A stretch of DNA of 64,000 bases from a virus, in IMG/VR virus record IMGVR_UViG_3300020187_002434, positions 51,241-115,240 of that record. One strand, 5' to 3'. Below, in pieces: positions 8,925 through 17,743 of this stretch (position 1 is its first letter; every line of letters starts with the position of its first letter). The notes beneath the pieces are model-generated. The model saw nothing but the letters and a program-made list of their open reading frames with translations, ran no database searches and was not told the origin of the DNA. The position numbers and the translations under genes are program-made.

Positions 8925-10327
8925 TTTTCTTTGGGTTTCCACGCATTTATTGATTCTGTGAATTCCTTACTATTAACTCTCACTCTTTCATAAATATCTG
9001 AGTTTTCAGGTTTTTTAAGTTTAAAACCTTTTTTTTTTAAGTTTTCTAAAAATTCCTTCTGAGACTTCGTAAATTCGTTTGTAAGACCTTCCCCATTTAG
9101 TAATGACTGTAAACCTTTCTTTTCTTTACCCTTCATAACCTCTTCAAAAGGTTGTTCTTTTTTCATCGATTGATTATGTGTGTTGATATAACTATCTCTT
9201 TGTATTTCCTCTTTTTCTCCCCCTCCAAATTCAACTTCAGGTATCTTATCACCACCGACTATCTTAAAATCTCTATAATCAGGACCCTCATTATTAGTAA
9301 TGGTAAAATATATTATACCACCGTCCAATAATTTACCTAATCCATTCATCTGAGAATTAAAAGGAAGTTCAATATTTGCATTATTATAGTAAGAACCCAA
9401 TCTAACGACAGGTTCTCCCGTTTTTTTATCTTCACCTTTAGCGACTACTACTGACCTAATAAATGCAATATCTTCAGGATATTTTTTCATTAAATCCATA
9501 AATTCTTTATTTATTTCTTCACGGTCTTTATCTGTAAAAACTACTTTTTGTTTTCCTTTGTCATTTGCAGTATAAAAATTAAATTCTTTTAACTTTTCAT
9601 CTATTTTTTCTGGTATTGAATTTTCCATTTCATTTTCTTTTAATACGTCTTTTAACCCTTCATTAACTTTATTTGTACACCAATTAGAATCTGAAAATTC
9701 TTGCCATGAACCACTACTCGGCGGGTCTATAAAACCCCATTTTCCACCTCTTTCTTCTATCGGTAACGGTATATTTTTTCTACCTGTTTGTGAATCAGCA
9801 AAAAAGACAATTCTCTCATCTTCGTATTGACTGTTTGGTTCTCTTTGAACGAATATTAAAGGCCAAACTCTTCCACAAGGTATACCTTTCAAGTAATCGA
9901 CCACATCTCTAAATTGTTGATTTACAGTTGAGCTTACACCGCTTTTACCTAAATTTAATTTCTCTTTTTTTAACTCTCTACCACTTTTTTGTCTTGCGGG
10001 TGGTGATGGCGGTGTTCCTCCTGGGTTAGGTTGTGTTGTCGAGCCTGTTGTAGGAGATGGCGTAGTACTACCAGTAGGAGGAGGTGTTGTACTTATCTTT
10101 TTAGTGTAGTACGCTTTTGGTGGCATTGGAGGACCTGTGACAGTATCATCTTGATATAATTTATAATCTGAAATGTTATCACCGTTAGATGTGATTTTGT
10201 TTTTTAAATTTGGTTCATTATCCGGTCCTTCCCATCCTGCACCAGAAGGTGTGCCACTTTTTTTTTCAGTTTGTCCCCAACTAGTGGATTGTTCGTTTAG
10301 TATTATTTTATTTGACATTATATTCAT
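8921..10327 (-). CDS. Tagged virion-type protein sharing a domain with the M23 peptidase
   Basis: The 468-aa product begins MNIMSNKIILNEQ (short tag form). Residues about 80-115 are a Pro/Thr/Gly linker. Residues about 135-225 contain C-G-R-V-W-P-L-I-F-V-Q-R-E-P-N, then E-R-G-G-K-W-G-F-I-D and S-N-W-C-T-N-K. This is clearly related to the C-terminus of the M23 peptidase at 46693-47616. The rest is acidic and helical. Its ATG overlaps the upstream stop (ATGA) and its own stop overlaps the next ATG, so the three genes form a tightly coupled operon. Confidence 0.85.
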   Translation of the reverse strand: MNIMSNKIILNEQSTSWGQTEKKSGTPSGAGWEGPDNEPNLKNKITSNGDNISDYKLYQDDTVTGPPMPPKAYYTKKISTTPPPTGSTTPSPTTGSTTQPNPGGTPPSPPARQKSGRELKKEKLNLGKSGVSSTVNQQFRDVVDYLKGIPCGRVWPLIFVQREPNSQYEDERIVFFADSQTGRKNIPLPIEERGGKWGFIDPPSSGSWQEFSDSNWCTNKVNEGLKDVLKENEMENSIPEKIDEKLKEFNFYTANDKGKQKVVFTDKDREEINKEFMDLMKKYPEDIAFIRSVVVAKGEDKKTGEPVVRLGSYYNNANIELPFNSQMNGLGKLLDGGIIYFTITNNEGPDYRDFKIVGGDKIPEVEFGGGEKEEIQRDSYINTHNQSMKKEQPFEEVMKGKEKKGLQSLLNGEGLTNEFTKSQKEFLENLKKKGFKLKKPENSDIYERVRVNSKEFTESINAWKPKEK

Positions 10328-12180
10328 TTTGATTTAAAATCACCATTATCATATACATAATAAGTATCAGTTCCATTACCTTTTCTTGACACTACATACC
10401 ATGTTTTACCACCGTCCTCACCTGCTTTTTTCGCAGATAAGTAATTATATACATCCTCACTTAAATTATCCCTTACGAATGATTTGAAACTATCTTCCTC
10501 ATTCTTATACGTAACAATCTCGGCAGATGGTAGAAGATTACGGACCTTATTTACTATTTCCATAATTATTCCATCAAATTCACTCATGTCGTACTTTCCT
10601 TGTGAGGCTGTTTCTATAAATGCATCAACTATAGAATAACCCATACTGTCCTGAACGCTACCTAAACCTCCAGGTACAAGCCTTTCAATAATATTAACCA
10701 TAGTTCCAACAAAGCTATTAGGGTCATCTTCCCCTTTCTGTCTAAGAACATCAAAAAGAACTCCAACTCTTTCGTAGGCCCATTCACTTAATCCTTGTTT
10801 CCATATTGTATTAAAATCAATTTTAAAATTATTTAAATCCGTATCAAACATATCGGAAAGCCCGTCTAATAATGAGTTCCAACCAGACTCAATTAAACCT
10901 CTCAGAATATCAAATACAAATATAATAACCGATTGTGCAAACCAACCTACAAAATAACCAACAAGTGATTGTGCCAAATAAACTAATGCATATTTCAACT
11001 TTTTACCTCCAGTTTCTCCTGCGGATGTCCTAATTAAACCCAAATACTGCTTATTTAAACCTGCAAATTGATTTGTAAGCATAAATTGACCTACTGACGT
11101 TCTAGGGTCAATTAATGATTTTACGGCCTCCATTCTTTGACCTTTAGTTAATAATTGTTTTACTGTTAATAATAATTCACCTGAAAATGACTTCATAACG
11201 TCTCCCATTATTTCTCCCACACCCTCTCCGGACTTCTCCCAAGTGTCATTAAAAATACTAAAAAACGGTATTTCACCATCCCTAATTAAATTTGTTATTT
11301 CAGAATCTAAACCTGCATCGGCAAGAACTTCTGCGGCCGCTCCGTCTTTTTTAATTTCTAACTGGTTTAATAATCTTGTTATTGCAACTGCATAAGCTTC
11401 TGTAATTTCTTTAATTTTTTTATCTGAATTTTGTTGACTTTTGGCAATTGCGACATCAGTTATGTAACCCGCATTTAATTCCTTAATTTCCTGTTTTACC
11501 TTATCAAAACTTTTTACAAACAATGTAAAGAAATCTTGAATAAATAATGTTGGAGTTTTATCATCAATAACTTTTCTGAGCTTTCTCATTTGTCTCTTAC
11601 TTAGTTTAGTAGGGGCTACACCTGATAAAGTATCTACAAAACTACTTGGTTTATTAACGTATATATCTAATTGTTTTTTTACAGTATCAAAAATCCCATT
11701 TACATTAATAGGTTTTTGTGGTGAGTCACCAACAACACGATTTAATGCCGTTACTAACTCGGTACCGGGTTTCTTCATTCCTTTTCTTAATTTTTCTAAA
11801 AATTCTCTCTCACTCATACTATTCTTTCTTTGGATATCCTTTAAAAATCCTTTATAAAATTCTAATGCAAGTTCATCGTCGTCATTTATAAGTTTACCCA
11901 ATAGAGTTTTTTCAGTTTCACCCATTTCGGATACTCTACCATTAAAATCTTCTAAAATATAAATAAGACTATCAAAATTTTCTCTTTTGAACGTTGTACC
12001 ACCTATTTCTATTTCTAAAAAATCACTTTTTTTAAGTGCCTTATTGACATATTTTAATATGTTATCGTATACACTGCTACCAATACTTTCTTTTAATATC
12101 GTTTTAGGTAAAGACATAATTTCCTTCATCCTATGTATTTCAATAAGAATATTAGGGTTAGTTAAATGTAATAGGTCCAT
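10324..12180 (-). CDS. Large tagged protein with a membrane-like segment
   Basis: The 618-aa product has an N-terminal tag-like region (I-E-I-H-R-M-K-E-I-M-S-L, ending ILKES). It is long and helical with a strongly hydrophobic stretch near residues 400-435 (YLAQSLVGYFVGWFAQSVII), then an amphipathic region, and ends in a compact segment with WYVV and YYVYDNGDF. The architecture fits an ejected virion protein that can insert in a membrane, but that is inference; I recognise no family. First gene of a three-gene operon, with a TATTTATT box 10 nt before the ATG. Confidence 0.8.
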   Translation of the reverse strand: MDLLHLTNPNILIEIHRMKEIMSLPKTILKESIGSSVYDNILKYVNKALKKSDFLEIEIGGTTFKRENFDSLIYILEDFNGRVSEMGETEKTLLGKLINDDDELALEFYKGFLKDIQRKNSMSEREFLEKLRKGMKKPGTELVTALNRVVGDSPQKPINVNGIFDTVKKQLDIYVNKPSSFVDTLSGVAPTKLSKRQMRKLRKVIDDKTPTLFIQDFFTLFVKSFDKVKQEIKELNAGYITDVAIAKSQQNSDKKIKEITEAYAVAITRLLNQLEIKKDGAAAEVLADAGLDSEITNLIRDGEIPFFSIFNDTWEKSGEGVGEIMGDVMKSFSGELLLTVKQLLTKGQRMEAVKSLIDPRTSVGQFMLTNQFAGLNKQYLGLIRTSAGETGGKKLKYALVYLAQSLVGYFVGWFAQSVIIFVFDILRGLIESGWNSLLDGLSDMFDTDLNNFKIDFNTIWKQGLSEWAYERVGVLFDVLRQKGEDDPNSFVGTMVNIIERLVPGGLGSVQDSMGYSIVDAFIETASQGKYDMSEFDGIIMEIVNKVRNLLPSAEIVTYKNEEDSFKSFVRDNLSEDVYNYLSAKKAGEDGGKTWYVVSRKGNGTDTYYVYDNGDFKSK

Positions 12181-12190
12181 AGTTTTTTAT

Positions 12191-12198
12191 AATAAATA
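12191..12198 (-). promoter_or_regulatory. Late-type TATTTATT box
   Basis: Box 10 nt upstream of the 618-aa protein gene. Confidence 0.5.
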
Positions 12199-12199
12199 C

Positions 12200-12230
12200 T
12201 TGGCAGAATAAAAAAAAATTAATATATTTG
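12200..12230 (+). promoter_or_regulatory. Host-type promoter
   Basis: TTG at 12200-12202, a 20-nt spacer and TATATTTG at 12223-12230, divergent from the late box and 23 nt before the 74-aa gene. Confidence 0.65.
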
Positions 12231-12253
12231 TAGAGAACAAAATTAATTCAATA

Positions 12254-12478
12254 ATGAAATACTCAGTTAAGGAAGTTGTTATTTATAAAAAAGAAACAGT
12301 AACAATAAGGGAAGTACATAAAGTTGGTAGTACTTATGCTTATGTTCTGAGTAGTGGTGAAAGTTGTTTTGAGGATGAATTACGTAAATCATCTAAAGAC
12401 CGTTATGTCTCACATGTCAATAACTTAATTAGAGAGAATATGGACGATATTTTAAAGTACTGTTTTAGTCCTGTCTAA
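12254..12478 (+). CDS. Small protein of unknown function
   Basis: A 74-aa protein (MKYSVKEVVIYKKE) whose first half looks like a small β-barrel (VTIREVHKVGSTYAYVLSSG) and second half like a charged helix. It has its own host-type promoter and a leader resembling those of other early-type genes (AGAACAAAA). Its 3' end overlaps the convergent 603-aa gene by 14 bp. No family recognised. Confidence 0.7.
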   Translation: MKYSVKEVVIYKKETVTIREVHKVGSTYAYVLSSGESCFEDELRKSSKDRYVSHVNNLIRENMDDILKYCFSPV

Positions 12479-14276
12479 AAACAGATGAGTCGCAGCTATA
12501 TTGTGTTAGTCTCATATCTGGTTCCGACTTTCTTTTACGTAATCCATCATAAAAATATATGGTGCCGTCAATATCATAGGATATCTCTTGTTCCCTTTCA
12601 ACACTACTATCGTTTTTTCTTCTATTATATTTTATTTCTTTTGCGTTTGGGTGATTGATAACACACGGATAGTCTTCTTTAAATTTATTCTTTTTTTCTT
12701 CGTCGCTTTTTGGTTTATCATCTGTACCCGAAACTAGTTCAAATATAGTTTTATTATTAGATTCCTCTAAAGTACGTAACGCTTCATAAAGTGATTCCAT
12801 TGACTCCTCAGCTACTTTATCAGGGTTTTGACCTAACGCCCTTATAGTAGACGCCCCTAAAATTGTAGTAAATATACCACCCATCTGTAATCCCATATTT
12901 AAAGTAGATTTTAAAAAGTTTGTTTCTTCAAGTATTTCAGATACGGCCTCTAAAGATTTTTTAGTTAATGGTTTTGACATACCAGACTCATTCAATTTAA
13001 TAATTGCGTCGTCTACATATTTTTTAAAATTACCCGCCTTTGTGATTAATTCTCTACTTGAGGCATAAAAAGAATAAACAAGAGACCTTTCTTCTTTTGA
13101 CAGATTTTTTAACGCCGACCAAATTACTGTAGGTTTAACCTCACCTGACAAGAATTTAATATAGTTTGTTATAAATCCAATAACCCTAACGAATGATGTT
13201 TTACCTATCTTTGTCCCTAATTGTTTAAATACTGAAGAGCCTATGTCACCGAATAAAGGTATCAAACCGATAGATAATGATATAAGTGCACCAAATTTAT
13301 CATTTTTATTTTTCCATAAATCGTAAGCATGTGCAAATTCAATAGAAAATGATGCGACTGGATTTATAAAAAACATAAGACCAGCTAATAAATCACACCA
13401 AAATTCTTCATAGGCATAATCAATACCTATTAATTTAAATGCCCCAACATTCTTACCTTCAGTACCAAACCATTCATCAAAAATACTATCCTCACCACAA
13501 ACAAGTGAAGATAATTGTTTGAAACCAATCTCTGACATTTCAGAAGCTTCATTCCACCATATTTCTAAACCACTTGCTTGTAAAACTTCTTTTTTAGGTT
13601 GTTGGTAGATATTATTGTTATCATTTTTATAGTATTTAAAATACCAATCAATACTAAAAGGATTATTTTTATTACTCTCAGTGTTTAGATTCTTAGATAT
13701 TTTACCCCCTAATAGAGTACGATAATTAGTGCCGTTTATTTTTAGTTTTTGAGAAACGCCATTAGGGTAAATTCTCTGTAGTTGGTCATATAACGAATTT
13801 CTTAATCCACTCTCAAACTCTTCTCCGTATTTTTCACCGTATTCATTAAACCAATCGTCCATAGTTTTATCTGATGAGTTATTAATAGGAGACTCGATAA
13901 AACTTTCATACAACTCCTTCCAGTTAGAATTAATTGTTTTTATTACTTTAGTGTTTTCCGGAAAATACATTACTCCTTTTGGTGTGTTATACATACACCA
14001 CCCTTTATACACGGGGTGTTCGACTGTTCCTGCAACTGCTAAATCAGGACTACCACAATTTTTAGGGTACCCGAAATCACTCCCTGTTATATCTTCATCC
14101 GATTGATATTGTTTAATTTTAATAGGGTCATTCTTTATTGAGGATGATATTTTACCTACCTCAACATCTCTTAATGGTCCTGATGGTTTTTTATCTTGTT
14201 CAGATAAAACTTTAGACCTATCGTAATTCATAAGTCTATTCATCTCCACTAACTGTATTCTAATATTTTCCTCCAT
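12465..14276 (-). CDS. Large tagged protein with hydrophobic central region
   Basis: The 603-aa product begins MEENIRIQLVEMNRLM and continues to VLSEQ, a clear N-terminal tag. The N-terminal third has a Cys/Trp patch (YKGWCMYNTPKGVMYF). Residues about 275-360 are hydrophobic (FINPVASFSIEFAHAYDLW, then ISLSIGLIPLFGDIGSSVF). They resemble the GLIPxxGDI segment seen ahead of toxin domains in some polymorphic toxins and in some phage ejection proteins. The C-terminal ~60 residues form a small Cys-containing tail. A function in cell-envelope passage is possible but unproven. Confidence 0.8.
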   Translation of the reverse strand: MEENIRIQLVEMNRLMNYDRSKVLSEQDKKPSGPLRDVEVGKISSSIKNDPIKIKQYQSDEDITGSDFGYPKNCGSPDLAVAGTVEHPVYKGWCMYNTPKGVMYFPENTKVIKTINSNWKELYESFIESPINNSSDKTMDDWFNEYGEKYGEEFESGLRNSLYDQLQRIYPNGVSQKLKINGTNYRTLLGGKISKNLNTESNKNNPFSIDWYFKYYKNDNNNIYQQPKKEVLQASGLEIWWNEASEMSEIGFKQLSSLVCGEDSIFDEWFGTEGKNVGAFKLIGIDYAYEEFWCDLLAGLMFFINPVASFSIEFAHAYDLWKNKNDKFGALISLSIGLIPLFGDIGSSVFKQLGTKIGKTSFVRVIGFITNYIKFLSGEVKPTVIWSALKNLSKEERSLVYSFYASSRELITKAGNFKKYVDDAIIKLNESGMSKPLTKKSLEAVSEILEETNFLKSTLNMGLQMGGIFTTILGASTIRALGQNPDKVAEESMESLYEALRTLEESNNKTIFELVSGTDDKPKSDEEKKNKFKEDYPCVINHPNAKEIKYNRRKNDSSVEREQEISYDIDGTIYFYDGLRKRKSEPDMRLTQYSCDSSVFRQD

Positions 14277-14280
14277 ATCA

Positions 14281-14288
14281 AATAAATA
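14281..14288 (-). promoter_or_regulatory. Late-type TATTTATT box
   Basis: Box only 4 nt upstream of the ATG of the 603-aa protein, an example of the short-gap class. Confidence 0.45.
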
Positions 14289-14969
14289 TTACGTTAAAGT
14301 ATTTGATTTACCTCTATTAATTCCAGATTCCCATTTACTATTTTGGTCAATCATATTTCCCTTACCTCTACTTATATTAGAATTCCATACATTAATAGTT
14401 AATTGATTTGCAGGTCCACGAGTTAAACCTGTTTCCCATGTAGAAGTATTACTGTTTGTAGAACTAGAATCTCCTCCTGTAGTTTCTCCTCCACCTTCAT
14501 CTTGTTCGTTAAACTCAGACTCTACATTACCATATATTTCGGGATACCTAAGACCAAACATTTTAAGTAATTCACCTGCCTTAGCATTCGCTTCATCCTC
14601 TATTTTACCACCAACATTTTGTATTTTACCTTCAAGTTCACCGTCTTCATTTTGATGATGATGAACCAATTCATGTGCGACCGACCTCATAACGTCTTGT
14701 AACGCTCTTTCTTTAGTATATACCGTAACTTCAGCATTCTCTATATCTGCATTTTCACCGTCTTCGTACCTATAAACCGCAGTTGTATCTACTTTGGATT
14801 TATCCTCCGTGTAATCAATACGAACGTTATTTTTTATATTTAATTCTTTAACAGTTAAATCAACAAACTTATCTAATAAAATTCTTTCATTATTATCAAA
14901 TGATTCATCACCCTCATTAATACTCATAAGGGTTTTTATTCTATTGATATCTTCGTTAAGTAAATTCAT
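14289..14969 (-). CDS. Tagged HExxH metallopeptidase with C-terminal repeats
   Basis: The 226-aa product starts MNLLNEDINRIKTLMSINEG, one of the clearest tags. The longer reading would need a TTG inside the upstream box. Residues about 92-125 contain VAHELVHHHQNEDG, then a downstream E-D-E-A-N-A-K-A-G-E. This is a zincin signature with a plausible third ligand. After an acidic linker come three short repeats of the form W-x-[ST]-x-[IL]-x-R-G-x-x-N. A virion-carried peptidase acting on the cell envelope or in head maturation is possible; the substrate is unknown. Confidence 0.8.
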   Translation of the reverse strand: MNLLNEDINRIKTLMSINEGDESFDNNERILLDKFVDLTVKELNIKNNVRIDYTEDKSKVDTTAVYRYEDGENADIENAEVTVYTKERALQDVMRSVAHELVHHHQNEDGELEGKIQNVGGKIEDEANAKAGELLKMFGLRYPEIYGNVESEFNEQDEGGGETTGGDSSSTNSNTSTWETGLTRGPANQLTINVWNSNISRGKGNMIDQNSKWESGINRGKSNTLT

Positions 14970-14973
14970 ATTC

Positions 14974-14981
14974 AATAAATA
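14974..14981 (-). promoter_or_regulatory. Late-type TATTTATT box
   Basis: Box 4 nt upstream of the zincin ATG; the spacing supports the MNLLNED start. Confidence 0.45.
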
Positions 14982-14986
14982 CTACG

Positions 14987-15961
14987 TTAGAAAGAACATG
15001 ACGGAACTGTAATTTTTTTTTCACTTGTTTTATTGTTTATTTTTATTACAACAGATATTTCATGAGCACCACCTGTGGTGGGACCTAATTGTGATATAGT
15101 AACATCATAATTGTAAAAGAACATTAATTCTCCCGTATCTACACCCATATTTAATAATAAAGCATCCCTATAAGAGTATCCTTCTACAAGTCTTAACCCA
15201 CCACCAAATAAGAATTTACCTTTTCTAATATTATTATTTAATGTTAGTTGTGTGAACTGACCTTGTCGTAGTATTGAAATTGATGGTGTATAAGTCACGT
15301 CTTCATTCCTATCGGTAGATTTATCTAAGGGTATTATCACCCCTCCGTGAATATTATATTTTACTGGTAAGTAACTTTCTCCATATATTAACGTTTGGTT
15401 CGGTTGGTTTATATGTGACACACTAAATCCTGCAAACCATTTATGATTAAATAAAAGTATTCCTGTACCTACATCAAAATAATTAACTTTAAAGTTATTT
15501 AAAAAAGATTCATTTGTGTAATTAGTAAACGCGACACCGTTAAAAGAATCTTCAAAGAACAGTTTTTTACTATCTATGAAATTTTGCTTATAACTAAATT
15601 CCAAACCAAATTTAATATTTAAATTATTAGTTAGTTTTTGTTGATTACTATAATAGGTGTTAAATGAATTTAATGAGTATATTCCATTGGCGGACCTATC
15701 ATTCATCATTAATATACCGAAACCACTTTTCAAATCTCTAATATATTGTTCGTAAGTTACAACGCTAGTTACGTATTGACTACCTAATGATGGCCAATGA
15801 TTTCTATATGTCATACTTAACTCAGGACAATTCCTTGACCCAGCGAATGCGGGATTCAAGTACAAAACACTACTGTTTATTTGTGAAAATGAAACGTCTT
15901 GAGAAAAACCTATTGCAAACAAACTTAAAAACCCAAAAATTAATAAAATCTTCTTAATCAT
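14987..15961 (-). CDS. PorP/SprF family type IX secretion outer-membrane protein
   Basis: The 324-aa product has a signal peptide ending AIGFSQ, then DVSFSQINSSVLYLNPAFAGS, the family hallmark at the mature N-terminus, followed by TYRNHWPSLG. Later come MNDRSANGIY, GFSVSHINQPN, Y-D-V-T-I-S-Q-L-G and GGAHEISVVI, and the end ...SCSF. Length and order match full PorP/SprF β-barrels. In gliding Bacteroidetes these proteins work with cell-surface proteins carrying CHU_C domains, helping their secretion or anchoring. A matching cargo is encoded at 5178-8174. A phage copy is surprising. The start at 15961 is chosen because an upstream in-frame start would lie inside the TATTTATA box. Confidence 0.9.
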   Translation of the reverse strand: MIKKILLIFGFLSLFAIGFSQDVSFSQINSSVLYLNPAFAGSRNCPELSMTYRNHWPSLGSQYVTSVVTYEQYIRDLKSGFGILMMNDRSANGIYSLNSFNTYYSNQQKLTNNLNIKFGLEFSYKQNFIDSKKLFFEDSFNGVAFTNYTNESFLNNFKVNYFDVGTGILLFNHKWFAGFSVSHINQPNQTLIYGESYLPVKYNIHGGVIIPLDKSTDRNEDVTYTPSISILRQGQFTQLTLNNNIRKGKFLFGGGLRLVEGYSYRDALLLNMGVDTGELMFFYNYDVTISQLGPTTGGAHEISVVIKINNKTSEKKITVPSCSF

Positions 15962-15964
15962 ACC

Positions 15965-15972
15965 TATAAATA
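15965..15972 (-). promoter_or_regulatory. Late-type TATTTATA box
   Basis: Box 3 nt upstream of the PorP/SprF ATG. Confidence 0.45.
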
Positions 15973-15992
15973 TCAAAAAATATGTCTATTTA

Positions 15993-16023
15993 TTTGTAGA
16001 TTAACTAAATATACTTATATTTG
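15993..16023 (+). promoter_or_regulatory. Host-type promoter giving a nearly leaderless mRNA
   Basis: TTTG at 15993-15996, a 19-nt spacer and TATATTTG at 16016-16023. The ATG starts 5 nt after the box, so the transcript should have almost no leader. Confidence 0.65.
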
Positions 16024-16027
16024 TAAT

Positions 16028-16537
16028 ATGAAACACTACCTCACCCTTTTATCTTTAGTTTTACTCTTCTCAGGATGTTATCAATATGCGGAACATACCT
16101 ACCCTACTATGGACGGCACATATATCCTTAGGTCTATTACTGTAAACAGTACAGATATATTAAATTCCGAACTTGTAGACGACGACCCTCTTTCATTAAT
16201 CTACCCTAACCCTATTGGTCCTTTGGATTCCATGAAAGTAAATAAGAGTCGTATTAGTATTAGTGGTGACCGTTTATTTGCTGGATACTACTTAGAAAAT
16301 GGAGGAGACCATTGGAGAGTAGAATATCCAGTTAATATTACTCAAGACTTCGTTACAGGTCGATGGGTTAATATGAATGTTTCTTATAATACCCCACAAC
16401 TTAACACGTATCGTCATTACGTAATTATAGAGGATGGTTTAGAATATTTAATTTTAGAATGTCCAAAACAATATCCAGAGGGTGTTGAAGGTAATGAATA
16501 TAGTTATTCATTAACTTTTTATAGGGAAGGACCTTAA
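16028..16537 (+). CDS. Lipoprotein of unknown function
   Basis: A 169-aa product with a lipoprotein signal (L-V-L-L-F-S-G-C at residues 10-17), so it should be lipid-anchored in the envelope. The mature part is β-rich (YILRSITVNSTDI, YRHYVIIEDGLEYLILEC) and could be a small lipocalin-like barrel. It has a near-leaderless host-type promoter, and its stop overlaps the convergent gene's stop (TTAA). It may alter the infected cell's surface. Confidence 0.75.
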   Translation: MKHYLTLLSLVLLFSGCYQYAEHTYPTMDGTYILRSITVNSTDILNSELVDDDPLSLIYPNPIGPLDSMKVNKSRISISGDRLFAGYYLENGGDHWRVEYPVNITQDFVTGRWVNMNVSYNTPQLNTYRHYVIIEDGLEYLILECPKQYPEGVEGNEYSYSLTFYREGP

Positions 16538-17058
16538 TCTAGAAGGTTCTTAACCTGTTCTATATTCTTAATGAATTTTTCTGGGTTATCTATCGCCCAT
16601 TGTTTAACAGACTCAGGTAGGGAAGATTTTTTTAGTTCCTGAAGTACTATTTTAACCTTATCCTTACCTATAGACTCATTTATTTCGTTACTAACCATTA
16701 CGTCACCTAACATACTAAACAGCTTATGTTTTAGTTGTGGAGTTGGAGCAACAAACGTAATCTCAAAACCGTTATCGTCAGCCCATCGAATTAGTTCGTC
16801 TCCATTTAAAAATTGTTGTCTTTTTTGTGGAAATTTATCTACAAGTTTAGATGGAGAAGCTACTACCGAAACTATTTTTAAGGTGGGTGTAATAATTATT
16901 GCAATTTTTTGCTCATCCATACCAAAAAAAACTTGTTTAGTTAAAAATATTCTACCTAAAAGTTTAAGAATAAAGTCTTCATAAGAACTTTTCTCTCTTT
17001 CAGGTTTATTCGGAACATTAAATGAGCCGGATTCGTTAAGATATTTTTTATCTGCCAT
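16534..17058 (-). CDS. Conserved-looking protein of unknown function with short tag
   Basis: The 174-aa product begins MADKKYLNESG, containing the L-N-E-S form of the tag end. The middle (KIAIIITPTLKIVSVVAS, then FLNGDELIRWADDNGFEITFVAPT) looks like an α/β fold, and the end is helical. The ATG at 17058 is preferred to an in-frame GTG 3 nt upstream. A TATTTATA box lies 6 nt before it. No family recognised. Confidence 0.75.
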   Translation of the reverse strand: MADKKYLNESGSFNVPNKPEREKSSYEDFILKLLGRIFLTKQVFFGMDEQKIAIIITPTLKIVSVVASPSKLVDKFPQKRQQFLNGDELIRWADDNGFEITFVAPTPQLKHKLFSMLGDVMVSNEINESIGKDKVKIVLQELKKSSLPESVKQWAIDNPEKFIKNIEQVKNLLD

Positions 17059-17064
17059 CACATC

Positions 17065-17072
17065 TATAAATA
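17065..17072 (-). promoter_or_regulatory. Late-type TATTTATA box
   Basis: Box 6 nt upstream of the 174-aa protein gene. Confidence 0.45.
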
Positions 17073-17076
17073 TGCG

Positions 17077-17385
17077 TTACCTATAATCGGCGTCAGGTAA
17101 TTTAGTCTCATAAATTAAATAATATTCATTTAAAAATGAAACTAAATTATCGTTGTCAATAAAGAAGTCGTCCTCCTCTTCAAACCCTAAATCCCAATCA
17201 TCATCCATATCACTAAAAATGTCAAAAGAAGTAAAGTTTTCTCCATACCCAAAATCCTGTAAGTATTGAAACTCTATGGTATCAGACCTAACTAAATCTT
17301 CTCCATCATTTCTTAATCTAAATTCTACCTCAACAACGTTATTGTCTTTATTAATAAAGTTTGTTATTATTTCTACGACTTCCAT
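17077..17385 (-). CDS. Small acidic protein
   Basis: A 102-aa, strongly acidic product (long Asp/Glu stretch around residues 60-80) with a β-strand-rich first half (VVEVEFRLRNDGEDLV). It is divergent from another acidic small gene at 17432. Such acidic proteins can be inhibitors or DNA mimics in phages, but nothing here shows that. Confidence 0.7.
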   Translation of the reverse strand: MEVVEIITNFINKDNNVVEVEFRLRNDGEDLVRSDTIEFQYLQDFGYGENFTSFDIFSDMDDDWDLGFEEEDDFFIDNDNLVSFLNEYYLIYETKLPDADYR

Positions 17386-17431
17386 TTTTTTATTTTAAAT
17401 CTTTTATTTTATTACAAATATCAAAAAAATC

Positions 17432-17743
17432 ATGAAAAGACAATTATTAATAGACGAATATTCATTTAACGATGGAGAATTGAATATAATTTTTCAAGAT
17501 GGGGATAAAAATTACCGAGAAGATAACATAGATGAAGATATTTTCGAATCTTATATTACCGCATCAGGTAGATTAGAAGGGTTTGAAGATATGTGGGATG
17601 GGTATAGTGAGTCTCATTATACTAAAGACTATATTATGGACTATTCCTACTGGTTAAGTGAAATTTGTGAGAGTAGTGACATTTTAGATTTTATTTACTA
17701 TTATTACGAAAGTAATAAATTACCTAAAATACTTGAAGAATGA
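17432..17743 (+). CDS. Small acidic protein, coupled to rmlC
   Basis: A 103-aa acidic, aromatic-rich product (many Tyr, Asp and Glu; for example DFIYYYYES). Its stop overlaps the ATG of the RmlC gene (ATGA), so the two are translated together. No family recognised. Confidence 0.7.
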   Translation: MKRQLLIDEYSFNDGELNIIFQDGDKNYREDNIDEDIFESYITASGRLEGFEDMWDGYSESHYTKDYIMDYSYWLSEICESSDILDFIYYYYESNKLPKILEE

